This document shows positions 46,201-57,654 of a stretch of DNA of 64,000 nucleotides, in pieces; positions within the stretch are counted from its first letter, which is position 1; each line of letters begins with the position of its first letter. Source of the stretch: Hippophae tibetana. Taxonomy: Eukaryota > Streptophyta > Magnoliopsida > Rosales > Elaeagnaceae. The notes under the pieces were generated by a model. The model searched no databases. It saw only the letters and a list, made by a program, of their open reading frames with translations, and was not told the origin of the DNA. The stretch covers positions 19,823,001-19,887,000 of the forward strand of contig CM072806.1 of the NCBI GenBank assembly GCA_037013495.1, in the 5' to 3' direction. The position numbers and the translations under genes are program-made.

Positions 46201-49200
46201 GTTGAAAGACCCTGGAAGTTTTATTATAAACATAACTATGGGGGATAGGAAGGTTGCTAAAGCAATGCTTGATTTAGGTGCTAGTATAAATTTGATGCCC
46301 TACTCTATATTCTTACAGCTCAATCTAGGGGATTTAAAACCCACAACTATGTCCCTTCAACTTGCAGATAGATCTCTTAAATATCTAGAGGGAATAGTTG
46401 AGGATGTGTTGGTGCAGGTAGACAAACTGATAATACCTGTTGACTTTGTGGTTCTGGATATGCAAGAAAATCCAGCATTGGACAGAGGGCACACAATATT
46501 GCTTGGTAGACCATTTATGGCAACTACTAAAACTATTATTGATGTCCAAGATGGAAATTTGACAATGACAGTCTTAGGAGAGACTATTCATTTTAAAGTT
46601 TTTGATTCATCACATTTTCCTTCTATTTCTACCATCGATGAAATATTCGATGTTGACCCTTTGGATAATCTTGTCGAAAGCACCTTTTTCCAAACCAGAA
46701 TAGAAGACAAGCTTGAAACTGTTCTTACAGTTGAAGAGGTCGAAGAAGATTTAGATGAGGAAATTAAGGGGTACCTTAAACAACTAGACAATGATGAAGT
46801 AATGACAAAATCTAGTACACTTTTAAATCTACCCAGTTCTTCATCTAGTAAAGAGACCAATCCACCTGAACTTGAACTCAAAGACTTACCTGAGCACTTA
46901 AAATATGTGTTTCTGGGAGAAGGAGAAACTTATCCAGTGATAATTTCTTCAACCTTGACCAAACCACAAGAAAAGGAACTCATCAAAGTGCATAAACAGT
47001 TTAAGAAATCTATAGGTTGGAGTATAGGGGATATAAGAGGCATTAGTCCTACAATGTGTATGCACAAGATCAACTTGGAGGATGGTGCTAAACCTGTACG
47101 AGAAGCCCAAAGAAGACTAAACCCAAATATGCAAGAGGTAGTTAAAAAATAAATTCTTAAATTATTAGAAGAAGGGATTATCTATCCTATTGCGGATAGT
47201 AAGTGGGTTAGTCCAGTGCATATGGTACCTAAGAAATCTGGGATAACAGTTGTTAAAAATGACAAAAGTGAATTAGTGCCCACTAGAATAATCACTGGAT
47301 GGAGAATGTGTATAGATTTTATGAAACTAAATTTATATACTAAAAAGGATCACTTTCCTCTTCCATTCATTGATCAAATGTTGGAAAGATTAGCTGGGCA
47401 CGAATTTTACTGTTTTTTAGATGGATTATCTGGATATTATCAAGTACCCATAGCACCAGAAGATCAGGAAAAGACCACATTTACATGTCCTTTTGGGACA
47501 TTTGCTTTTCACAGAATGCCATTTGGGTTATGCAATGCCCCTGCCACTTTTCAGAGATGCATGATATCTATTTTCTCAGACATGGTGGAAAAATTCATTG
47601 AGATTTTCATGGACGATTTCTCTGTCTTTGGGAACTCATTTGATGATTGCTTACATAAATTGACCTTGGTTTTAGAAAGATGCATTGAATGCAATCTCAC
47701 CCTTAGTTGGGAGAAAAGTCATTTTATGGTTCAACAAGGGATAGTTTTAGGGCATATAATTTCAAACAAGGGTATTGAAGTTGATAAGGCAAAAGTTGAA
47801 TTGATAACCAAACTACCTCCCCCTACATCTATCAAGGGGATAAAAAGCTTCTTAGGACATGAAGGATTTTACAGACGATTTATTAAAGATTTCTCTAAAA
47901 TAAGTCGTCCCTTATGTAACTTGCTATCAAAAGATGTTTATTTTGTTTTCAACAATGACTGCCTTATTTCCTTTAATACCTTGAAAGAGAAACTAACATC
48001 TACCCTTGTTATTATGGCACCAAACTGGTCTTTACCTTTTGAAATAATGTGTGATGCTTCTGATTATGCTATAGGAGCAGTCTTGGGACAAAGAGTGGAT
48101 AAGCGTTTGCATGTCATCTACTATGCTAGCAAAACACTCAATGATACCCAAATGAATTATACCACCACTGAAAAGGAATTCTTGGATTTAGTGTTTTCTT
48201 TAGACAAATTTCGGTCTTATTTAGTAGGATCTAAAGTGATTGTGCATTCTGATCATGCTGCTTTAAGATACCTATTAAGTAAACCAAATGTCAAGCCAAG
48301 ATTAATCAGGTGGGTCTTACTCTTACAATAATTTGACCTAGAAATCAAGGATAAGAAAGGTAGTGAAAACTTAGTAGCTGACCATTTGTCTAGGTTGATT
48401 TTTGACTTCAATTCTCTTAAAGATGAGAGTAATGAAGATATAGTTGAAACCTTTCCTGATGAACAGTTATTTTTCATAGGTCCGAACCCATGGTATACTG
48501 ATATTGTAAACTATCTTGCCACTGGTGTTTTGTTACCTAACACTTCATATCAGGATAAGAAAAGGTTTTTTAAAACTATTAAGGACTATTTCTGGGATGA
48601 CCCTTATTTATACAAGATTGGTCAAGATCAAGTCATCCAAAGATGTGTACCTGAAGAAGAACATAAGAGCATTCTAACTTTTTGTCATGAACTTCATTGT
48701 GGGGGTCATTTTGGTGGTGAAAAGACAGCCCGTAAGGTATTACATTCTGATTCTTTTGGCCCACTCTTTTTAAAGATGCTCATATGTTTTGTGCACAATG
48801 TGATAGATGTCAAAGAACAGGAAACATAAGCAAAAGAGATGAAATGCCTTTGACATCTAATTTAGTTGTTGAACTCTTTGATGTATGGGGGATTGACTTT
48901 ATGGGTCCTTTTCCCCCATTTAATGGTTTTCAATATATTTTGGTTGCTGTGGAAGTGGGTAGAAGCTATCCCCACCAAAACCAATGATGCTAATGTTGTT
49001 GTGAAATTCTTGAAAGATTTAATATTCAGCAGGTTCGGAACGCCTAGAGCTATAATAAGTGATGGAGGTAGCCATTTTTTTAACAAACTCTTTGATGGAG
49101 TACTAAACAAGTACAACATCACACATAAAGTAGCTACTCCATATCATCCTCAAACTTTCGGTTTAGTGGAAGTAAGTAATAGGCAAATTAAGGGAATATT

Positions 49201-49765
49201 GGAACGCACTGTGCGTCCTTCAAGGAAGGATTGGGCATTTAAGTTAAATGATGCCTTATGGGCATATCGCACCGCTTACAAAACACCTATTGGGATGAGC
49301 CCTTACCGGTTAATCTTTGGGAAAGCGTGCCACCTTCCAGTTGAACTTGAACACAAGGCTTACTGGGCAATTAAAGAGTTAAACATGGAATTAGATAAAG
49401 CAGGTGAAAAACGATTACTCTAGCTTCATGAGTTGGAAGAAATTAGGAATGAAGCCTATGAGAATGCCAAATTATACAAAGAGCGTACTAAGCACTATCA
49501 TGACAAGAGGCTAGTTCCTAAGACACTTCACCCTGGAATGAAAGTTCTTTTATTTAACTCTCGTTTGAGATTGTTTCCAGGAAAGCTGAGATCAAGATGG
49601 GATGGACCATTTAAAATAGTTCAGGTATTTGAACATGGAGTACTAGAAATATTGGACTCCAAGATACAAAAAACGTTCAAAGTCAATGGCCATCGTGTCA
49701 AGCCTTATTTAGAAGAACCAAATAACATTGCTGAAATGGATTGCATTTGGCTGAGTAACCCTTAG
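46201..49765 (+). pseudogene. Athila pol: protease, RT, RNase H, integrase
   Basis: The domains are in Ty3/gypsy order. Protease (about 46220-46570) shows AMLDLGASINLMPYS and TILLGRPFMATTKTIIDVQD. RT (about 47180-47840) shows [37 protein letters not shown] and the catalytic [11 protein letters not shown]. RNase H (about 48020-48330) shows [17 protein letters not shown] and [20 protein letters not shown]. Integrase has a zinc-binding part (about 48680-48830), a core (about 48880-49300) with [15 protein letters not shown] and [15 protein letters not shown], and a C-terminal part ending near 49765. These enzymes copy the RNA into DNA and insert it. The region is a fossil with several breaks. Confidence 0.9.
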
Positions 49766-50610
49766 CACCAAAAAGTTATGTCTTGCTAAGACGTTAAACT
49801 AAGCGCTGGATGGGAGGCAACCCTTCATTTTAGGTAATTTTTTTGTTATTTGTTTTATTTATTTAATTTTATTGTTTATTTTAGTTTAATTATATGTGAA
49901 TAATTTTTAAATTGTTAAAACTAAAAATATTTGTTGAGATGTTAGAAGTTCACAGCGATCTGTCTGTATACACTTTAATGATGAATATGATGGATGCACC
50001 TGCATTTCTTCATTACTACTTACACATTCTCAAGAAATAGGTAATCTTTCTCCTTTTTTCTCTTTATCTTTAATTTGCAGTTGTTACATTGAGGACAATG
50101 TAAGTTCTAGGTTGGGGGTGCTGAAAAGTTACCATGCTTAAAAAAAATTTAACAATTTAAAAAAATAATAATAATATTTTTTTATTTTATGTTCACATTT
50201 TCATTTTTATTGTGTTTGGTTTTATTTTGTGTGATTTAGATAAGTATACTCCCAAGGTCGATCTAAGAAAGGAATGTATGTGGTTTTTAATTTATTATTC
50301 AAACTTTTAAAAACAAAAATAAATCCTAAACATCATATCACGATAGTTTGGTTTTTGTGTTTTTAATGTATGTGTTTGAACCCATATTATTTCTTTTAAT
50401 TTTTACATTTAGTTCAATGTTTATGGGTATCATTACTGAAAACCCTCACGAGACTCAAACTCATCCACTAGGGCAACCTAGGGGTTTAAAGACTTGTTGC
50501 ATAGGCTAAATGCAACCGTGTCAATCCACGGAAGTGATTTAGGATAGTTTAATTTTTAGTTTTTATCGCTTCTCTTGCTAAGGGACTAGCAAGAAGCTTG
50601 TTTGGGGTTG
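49766..50610 (+). other. Athila 3' non-coding region
   Basis: It begins with the stem-loop pair (TGTCTTGCTAAGACG near 49780-49793, GATGGGAGGCAACCC near 49808). CATTGAGGACAATGTAAG and GGTTGGGGGTG follow (about 50087-50120). Its last 200 bases match the end of the 3' region of the non-coding copies, and TTTGGGGTTG adjoins the 3' LTR. No envelope-like gene is seen. Confidence 0.7.
50239..50368 (-). repeat. Small inverted piece of Athila LTR
   Basis: GATAAGTATACTCCCAAGG and the following 110 bases match the 3' end region of the LTR, but in reverse orientation (compare 4160-4290 and 33264-33390). It sits in the middle of the 3' region, where the non-coding copies have about 1.3 kb of other sequence. 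Confidence 0.8.
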
Positions 50611-51503
50611 TGATGAGTGCTCAAAAAGCACTAAAATTACCATGATTTTATACACATTAATTAATTAAAAATATATCTATTTATATGATTTTTTTCATAT
50701 ATTTATATAAATTTGTCTTTTTCGGAATCATGGGTATTTTTATTGTTTTTCAGGTATTTTCACTTAAAAATGTAACTTAAAGACTAAAAGAAGAATACTA
50801 CCCCATCTGCGCGCTGTTACACCCACACCAACATGACGTCATCATTCACTACTCGGTGTTTTCTCCATTTTTAAACACTTTTTATTCCCATCCTCACCTA
50901 TAATACCCTCATTCTCTTCATAACTAAACAAACCTCCAAACGGAATTTGCACTCCCATTTATTGAATCGAAAAGCAAATAAATTACAAAAATTGATAACT
51001 AATTTGGTTAATTAAATTAATTCCTTTTTCTAAGAAATTGAAAATGAAACATTTAAATGTCACCTTTGGTGGGGTTAGACAGTTTAAACTTTATTCAAGG
51101 TGTCCAAATTAAACCTAAGAATTTAATTATTCGAGTACTAACTTTCAAGTTTTAAAACTATTACTGAAAACATGTTGTTAATACATTTTCAGATAATAAT
51201 TTTTATAAAAACTTTTGAAATAGAGCTTCACTCTAACTACCGGGCGATTGTACTAACAAATAAAAGAGCACTACTTTAAATCAGATGAGCGCATGGACGC
51301 GCGCGTTGGCCGGAACAACTAGGCAATTGGGCGGTACGATTTCCTCTTTTTTGTCCAATTTTTCCATATTTGTTGACTTTTCCTCATTTATTTTATGAAT
51401 ATATTTGTGATGTATTGCCTCCAGTATTCCTCTTTGAGTCTTTAAGTTACATTTTTAAGCCAAAATACCTAAAAACAAAAAAAATACCCGTGATTCCGTG
51501 AAT

Positions 51504-51552
<49 letters not shown>

Positions 51553-51607
51553 ATCAATTAATATGCATAAAATCATGGTAATTTTAGTGTTTTTTGAGCA
51601 CTCATCA
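50611..51607. repeat. Rearranged Athila 3' LTR: direct part joined to an inverted part
   Basis: 50611 to about 50935 reads as an LTR start on the plus strand (TGATGAG, then a TGACGTCA box near 50834). From about 50936 to 51607 the sequence is LTR on the minus strand and ends CACTCATCA at 51607. The joint lies at ACCTCCAAA, a word close to sequence in both orientations. A pure TA microsatellite lies at about 51510-51549. Confidence 0.82.
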
Positions 51608-52126
51608 AGCACCAATAGGTCACAACCAACTGGAATATACCATCTAAGAGAAGAATTATAGGCATTAAATATGAAAGATAGTATAACCACTTATACAGTT
51701 GCAAAGATAAAAACTAAGGATATATGCTTTATTAGTGAGATGGGAGGGGTTTACAAAGAAAAATGTAACAATATAGGAATGTTTAGAAAATCTTACTCAC
51801 CATTGGCAGAAACATATAATCCTAACTAGAGAAACCATCCAAACTTCAACTAAAAGTCTAACCATCTTATACAGCCCAAGAAAAAATATAAAAATATTGA
51901 ACAATAAAGAAATTGGCCAACACTGCAATATAATACATGACCAAATTGGAATCATTTAGAGGTGTAAAATCAGAATTCTCTCTTATTATTATCATTCAAA
52001 GACACTACCTATTAATATAAAAAGATAGAGACAATCTTAGGTGACATACACCTAATACACAACTCACACCACTAAGACACCTAGTGTTAGACACCTAATA
52101 CACACACTCATAAATCATCTTTAACA
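51608..52126 (-). repeat. Copia 3' LTR (519 bp seen)
   Basis: On the minus strand it starts TGTTAAAGATGATTTATGAG right after the polypurine tract. It contains GTGTATTAGGTGTCTAAC repeats near its start and an AATAAAGC signal about 400 bases in. Its far end abuts the inverted Athila LTR at 51607; a clean CA end is not visible, so it may be incomplete. Confidence 0.7.
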
Positions 52127-52138
52127 CTCCCCCTCAAG
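52127..52138 (-). promoter_or_regulatory. Copia polypurine tract
   Basis: The minus strand reads ACTTGAGGGGGAG just before the LTR start TGTTAAAG. This is the plus-strand DNA primer site of the element. Confidence 0.85.
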
Positions 52139-55100
52139 TTGTAACATAGATATTAATCATGCCCAACTTGTTACAAAAATAATCAACCCGAACCCCACTT
52201 AAAGCTTTGGTGAAGATATCTCCTAGTTGTTCTCCAGTCTTCATATATCCTGTAGAAATCAACCCTTGCTGAATTTTCTCGCGAACAAAATGACAATCAA
52301 TTTCAATGTGTTTAGTTCGCTCATGAAACACAGGGTTAGAAGCAATATGAAGAGCAAAATGGTTATCACACCACAATTTCGCTGGTATTGAAGTTTTAAG
52401 ACCTACTTCATCCAAGAGCTGATATATCCATATTATCTCAGACGCAGATTGTGCCATAGCCCTATATTCTGACTCTGCACTCGATCGTGAAACAACATTC
52501 TGCTTCTTACTTTTCCATGAGAACAAATTTCCTCCAATGAAAATACAATAGCCTGATGTGGATCTTCTATCCACTTTGGAACCTGCCCAATCTGCATCTG
52601 AAAAACATTCAATATGAGTATGTCCATGATTTGCATACAAGATGCCACATCCAGGTGCTCCTTTTAAGTAACACAAAATTTGCTCTAACGCTGCCCAATG
52701 ATGAACTGTTGGGGATGACATAAATTGGCTAACAACACTGACTGAATATGCAATATCTGGAAGAGTCACGGTAAGGTAATTCAGCTTTCCAACCACCCTT
52801 CGATATCTCTCAAAATCTTTAAAGGGTTCTCCATCTCCTGTAAGGTGGATGTTCGGAGTCATTGGAGCACTACAAGGTTTTGCTCCTAATTTTCCTGTCT
52901 CAGTTAATAAGTCAAGGACATATTTTCTTTGAGATAGAAATATACTTTTTTTACTCCTTGTGACTTCAACACCCAAGAAATACTTTAGCATCCCCAAATC
53001 CTTCGTGTGAAACTGAGTATGTAGGAAAGACTTAAGAGATGAAATTCCCATAGTATCACTTCCAGTAATAACAATGTCATCTACATACACAACTAAAAGA
53101 ATGATACCGGCTTCTGATTGTTTGTAGAACACATAATGGTCAGACTTGCTTTTCATCATACCAAACGTTTCTATAGCTTGACTAAATTTTCCAAACCAAG
53201 CACGAGGACTCTGTTTCAAACCATACAAAGATTTGCGGAGACAAAAAACGTGTCTAGACTCCCCGTGAGCAACAAAACCAGGAGGTTGCTCCATAAACAC
53301 CCCATCTTAAAGATCACCATGAAGAAAAGCATTCTTGATATCTAGTTGATGCAAAGGCCAATGGTGAGTAGCTGCCAAAGAAATAAACAACCGAACAGAT
53401 GTCAATTTAGCAACAAGAGAGAAAGTGTCAGAGTAGTCCACTCCATAGGTTTGAGCATATCCCTTGGCAACAAGACGGGCCTTTAATCGAGCAACTGACC
53501 CATCTGGATTGACCTTAACTGTGAACACTCATTTGCATCTGATAGCCCGTTTCCCTGAAGGTAAATCAACCAAGTCCCAAGTACCATTGTCATGAAACGC
53601 ATTCATTTCCTCGATCATTGCATTATGCCAACCAAGATGAGATATGACTTCATGAACAGTTTTAGGGATAGAAATAGAATCAAGAGAAGCAAAAAAAGAG
53701 GAAGAGGAAGACGACAAGCAATTATACGAAACAAAAGAAGAAATGGGATAAGTACATTGACGTTTACCTTTGCGTAATGCAATAGGAAGATCATCGTTCA
53801 AGACAGGATCTGATGACGAAGGAGCAGGTGCAGGACATGAATTAGAAGGTCTATGTCTAGAGTAGACTTGAGTTATAGGAGGCCTAACATGAACTGGATC
53901 AGAGACAGGCTCAGATGATGTGATAGAATAGACTAACAAATTGTCATCCTCCCCCTGACATGCAGGAGGAGGAGAACACGAAAAATAGGGTATGTCTTCC
54001 ATGAAGGTAACATCAATGGAGACAAGATATTTGTTAAGACTAGGACAATAACATCTATAACCTTTTTGGAGACGAGAATAACCAAGGAAGATACACTTCA
54101 AAGACTTGGGATCTAATTTAGTAACATGTGGACGAACATCCGGAACAAAACAAATGCTACCAAATATCCTAGGGTCAACTGGAAATAGTGACTTATTAGG
54201 AAACAAAATTTTGTAAGGAATCTCACCATGAAGAACAAATGAGGGCATGCGATTAATAAGAAAACATGCGGTTGAAACTGCATCAGCCCAAAAAGGTTTA
54301 GAAACATTCATTTGAAATAATAAGGCACGTGCAGTTTCGAGAAGATGTTTATTCTTACGTTCGGCCACTCCATTTTGAGATGGAGTATCAACACACGAAG
54401 TTTCATGAAGCATGCCATTTTGAACCATATAAGATTGAAACAAATTTGATGTATATTCTTTGGCATTATCACTTCGTAAAGTACGAATTGAAACATTAAA
54501 TTGAGTTTTAATCTCAACACAAAATGCGCAAAAAATAGAAAACAATTCAGAACGACTCTTCATTAAATATAACCAAGTTACACGAGAATAATCATCCACA
54601 AAAGTAACAAAATACTTAAATCCAGGTTTAGACAAAATAGGACAAGGACCCCAAACATCAGAATGAACTAATTCAAAAGGAACACTAGCACGTTTATTAA
54701 CTCTTGAATTTGAACTAAGACGATGATGTTTTGCAAACTGACAAGACTCACAATCTAATAAAGACACCTTACTAAACTGAGGACAAAGTTTCTTCAGTAA
54801 AGGAAGAGATGGATGACCCAATCTACAATGTGCCTCGAAGGGAGAGGTTACACTAGAGTAAGCGACAGATTTCGGTATCGGTGTGTCAAGAATATAGAGG
54901 CCTTCAGACTCATGTCCTTTACCAATAGTCTTCTTCGTCATAAGATCCTGAAATAAGCAACGATCAGGAAAAAATGAGATACAACAGTTAAGATTGCGAG
55001 TAAGCTGAGTTACAGATATCAAATTAAAGGATAAGCTAGGTAAATGTAAGACAAACAACAAAGGAAGCAAAGGAGTGGGAGTAATTGTGCCAGAACCAAG

Positions 55101-55717
55101 AACACGAGATGGTGACCCATCGACTAAGGTAACAGTAGAGGTAGAAGTGTGTGACTGAAGAGTAGAAAAGAGACTAGAATTACCTGTCATATGATCTATG
55201 GCACCAGAATCAATAACCCATTTGGAAGATGAAGAAATGAGACACACATTTGATTTACCTGAATCAGCAATAGCAGTAACAGAGGGTGATGAAGACCTTA
55301 GTGATTCTTGATACTGTGAGAACTGGGTAAATTCATCTGCAGAGATAAGAACCAATTTTTCAAAAGTATCATAAGTGGATGCAATATGAGCCGAGTGACC
55401 TTTCTGTTGTTTGTACTGAAGCTTTCGACATTCATGTTTCGTATGTCCTGGTTTGTGACAATAGTGACATACAATACCTCCGAGTTCCTGTGGTCGAGTT
55501 TCAAACCCGTGCGAGCCGCCTCCTTTATTTCTATTCATATAAGTTGACCGTCCATGCTCATAATTATTACTTCGGCTGACCAAAGCACCGTTTAATTGAG
55601 TAGGTGGAGGTGGAGTGCCTTCTGTACGAAGTACTCGACTAAACACCTCTTGTAAAGAGGAGATCTTAGAACCAGAAACAACCTGGGCCTTAGCAGTCTC
55701 AAAAGTATAGGGAAGAC
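52134..55717 (-). pseudogene. Copia gag end, protease, integrase, RT, RNase H
   Basis: From 55717 downward the domains are as follows. The end of Gag has a CCHC zinc knuckle (CHYCHKPGHTKHEC, near 55470). Protease has WVIDSGAIDHMTG (near 55215). The GAG-pre-integrase part has CRLGHPSLPLLKKL. The integrase core has HSDVWGP, TFVDDYSRVTWLYLMKS, RTLRSDNAKEY and TPSQNGVAERKNKHLLE, giving the D,D,E set. RT has [20 protein letters not shown], then SLYGLKQSPRAWF and the catalytic YVDDIVITG. RNase H has CFSDADWAGSKVDRRSTSGY, RSSAESEYRAMA and NPVFHERTKHIEIDCHFVRE. It is a fossil polyprotein with a few breaks. Confidence 0.9.
55713..55717 (+). repeat. Target site duplication, left (AAGAC)
   Basis: AAGAC immediately precedes the Athila LTR start at 55718 and is repeated exactly at 63211-63215, just after the other LTR. 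Both copies lie within Copia gag sequence. Confidence 0.93.
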
Positions 55718-56094
55718 TGATGAGTGCTCAAAAAGCACTAAAATAACCATGATTTTATGCACATTAATTGATTAAAAATATATATATATTTATATGTTTT
55801 ATCATATATTTATATAAATTTGTCTTTTTCGGAATCACGGGTATTTTTAATGTTTTTCAGGTATTTTGGCTTAAAAACGCAACTTAAAAACTCAAAGAGG
55901 AATACTGGAAGCAATACATCACAAATATATTAATAAATAAATGCGGAAAGGTCGACAAATATGAAAAAATTGGACAAAATGGGTCAAAAAGGTCAAAAAT
56001 GTCAAAAAGGAGAAAAACGCGCCGCCGCCTACGCCCAGCCGCCGCCGCCGCACCCCAGCGCCCAGCTCCGCCCCAAGCAGCAGCGCGCGGCAAT

Positions 56095-56275
56095 GTTCAT
56101 CCACGGGTACTGTTCATCCGCGGGTACTGTTTATCCGCGGGTACTGTTCATCCGGGCGTACTGTTCATCCGCGCGTACTGTTCATCCGCGCGTACTGTTC
56201 ATCAGACTCGGCACTGTTCATACCAGGTACTGTGCAGCCGCGGTACTGTTCATACCCGGTACTGTGCAGCCGCCC
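56095..56275 (+). repeat. Minisatellite in U3 of the LTR
   Basis: A unit of about 16 bp, TACTGTTCATCCGCGG, repeats about seven times and then passes into GTACTGTGCAGCCGCG-type units. The 3' LTR of the same element (61671-61818) has fewer units, and 34570-34725 carries it on the minus strand. It is the most variable part of the LTR. Confidence 0.85.
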
Positions 56276-56285
56276 CATGTCATGC

Positions 56286-56306
56286 TGACGTCATCAAATG
56301 ACGTCA
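56286..56306. promoter_or_regulatory. Paired TGACGTCA boxes (bZIP-type sites)
   Basis: Two perfect palindromes TGACGTCA (56286-56293 and 56299-56306) are separated by TCAAA, about 70 bp upstream of the TATA box. TGACG pairs of this kind are bound by plant TGA-type bZIP factors in stress-responsive promoters; binding here is inferred. The pair is repeated at 61829-61849 and, with a 3-bp gap, at 38512-38530. Confidence 0.7.
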
Positions 56307-56374
56307 GCAATCAATAATCCGCGTTTTTACATTTTTTTAACATTTTTTTCTCTACTTTTTCTCTCCATCCTCAC

Positions 56375-56383
56375 CTATAAATA
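56375..56383 (+). promoter_or_regulatory. LTR TATA box
   Basis: CTATAAATA is followed by a C-rich stretch and CTTCACTTC about 30 bases downstream, where transcription would start. The box is kept in the other LTRs (32329, 38610, 61918, and on the minus strand near 34436 and 5358). Confidence 0.75.
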
Positions 56384-57654
56384 CCCCCCTTCCCTTCACT
56401 TCAAAATACACCTTCAAAACACACTTCTCTCTTATTTCTTTCTCTCTTTTCTTAGATTTTTAGGTTTTTTTTAGTTTTTCTTAGTTTTTAGTTAATTTCT
56501 CTTAGTTTTAGAGTTCTTCCCTTTTTGGGAAGAACTAGTTATGTTTTTGTAATATTTTAGCTTTTTGATTCAATAAATGGGAGTGCAAATTCCGCTTGGA
56601 GTTTTTCCAGCAACGGGAATAGCGTCGAAGTTCTGTAAGGATTTTATTTTCTTTACAGTTATTTTTATGCTTTATTCTTACATGTTATATTTAATTTGTC
56701 TGTGGTTAAATTTAACTGTGCTGGCTATTTAGTAAACATGATGTAATAATAACGTTGTTATGCTTGCGAAATATTAAATAGGTAAAAATCTCTAAAATGA
56801 ATTGATTTTATTTTTATTCATGATTTTATATTAAGAATGTTAGAGAGAAATATATTATTTTTCATTACAAACTTAAACCTGAAAATTAGATTTTAAGGTT
56901 TAGTTATCCGGTCTGATTTAGAGTAGTGCTCTTTTATTTGATGGTACAATCGCCCGGTAGTTAGAGTGAAGCTCTATTTCAAAAGTTTTTATAAGAATTA
57001 TTATCTGAAAATGTATTGACAACATGTTTTCGGTAGTGATTTTAAAACTTGAAAGTTAGTACTCGGATAACTAAATTCTTGGGTTTAATTTGGACACCTT
57101 GAATAAAGTTTAAACTGTCTAACCCCACCAAAGGTGGCATTTAAATGGTTCATTTTCAATCTCTTAGAAAAAGGAATTAATTTAATTAAGCAAATTAGTT
57201 ATCAACCCCACCCATAGGTGTTAATTGATTTGTTTAGTTAACAAAGAATATCTAACCCTACCAAAGGTGGTATTCATACAAAAAAGGGATAATCAATAAA
57301 TATCAATTCATATCCTTAATAACCTAGATAATATGAGCAAGCATAATTAACTTAGTTATTATATCCATAAATACTCCGCCATTATAAATAATAAAATTTG
57401 CATAAATGTTTATTGAATCTATGTTTAATTTTATGTAATTAGATTAAAAACACAAAACCCCAAAATATCGTGACAGGATGTTTAGGATTTAATTTCGTTT
57501 TTAAAAGTTTGAATAATAAATTAAAAACCACACACATTCCTTCCTTAGATCGACCTTGGGAGTATACTTATCATTTTCTACGAAATGATTCGTGCACTTG
57601 CGAGAGTTTTATAAATATTAAAACCAAAGTATTTGCGTTCGTTCATCAAGTTTT

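Larger units (their letters stand above)
32840..51607 (+). mobile_element. Athila (Ty3/gypsy) retrotransposon, dual-gag, with all pol domains
   Basis: This is the most complete coding Athila copy. Its parts are the 5' LTR (32840-36671, with a solo LTR inside), primer site, leader, gag B, spacer, gag A, protease, RT, RNase H, integrase, 3' non-coding region and a partial, rearranged 3' LTR (50611-51607). A non-coding Athila derivative (38504-43977) is inserted in gag B. No envelope-like gene is seen: only about 850 bp lie between integrase and the 3' LTR. It is a broken fossil with at least half a dozen breaks in its coding parts. The 5' end lies in an older Athila LTR, but no matching target duplication is found at the 3' end. 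Confidence 0.85.
55718..57648 (+). repeat. Athila-derivative 5' LTR
   Basis: The 1931-bp LTR starts TGATGAG and ends CGTTCATCA. In order it has an AT-rich start, a GC-rich core (56018-56095), a 16-bp minisatellite (56095-56275), paired TGACGTCA boxes (56286-56306), a TATA box (56375-56383), the signal AATAAA (about 56571), and a long U5 with three hairpins (57119-57275). Confidence 0.93.

Noticed and set aside
46588-46881. Serine-rich minus-strand frame within pol
   Set aside because: It is the antisense shadow of the acidic stretch of the Athila polyprotein. The same holds for minus-strand frames at 48253-48477 and 48862-49122 and plus-strand frames at 53118-53345 and 53592-53777.
32835-51612. 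Target duplication for the dual-gag Athila element
   Set aside because: The bases before 32840 (GTAGT) and after 51607 (AGCAC) do not match; the 3' LTR is rearranged, so the original right flank is gone.
56095-56275. CRISPR-like array of short repeats
   Set aside because: The 16-bp units are directly adjacent with no unique spacers, and they lie in the LTR of a plant retrotransposon.
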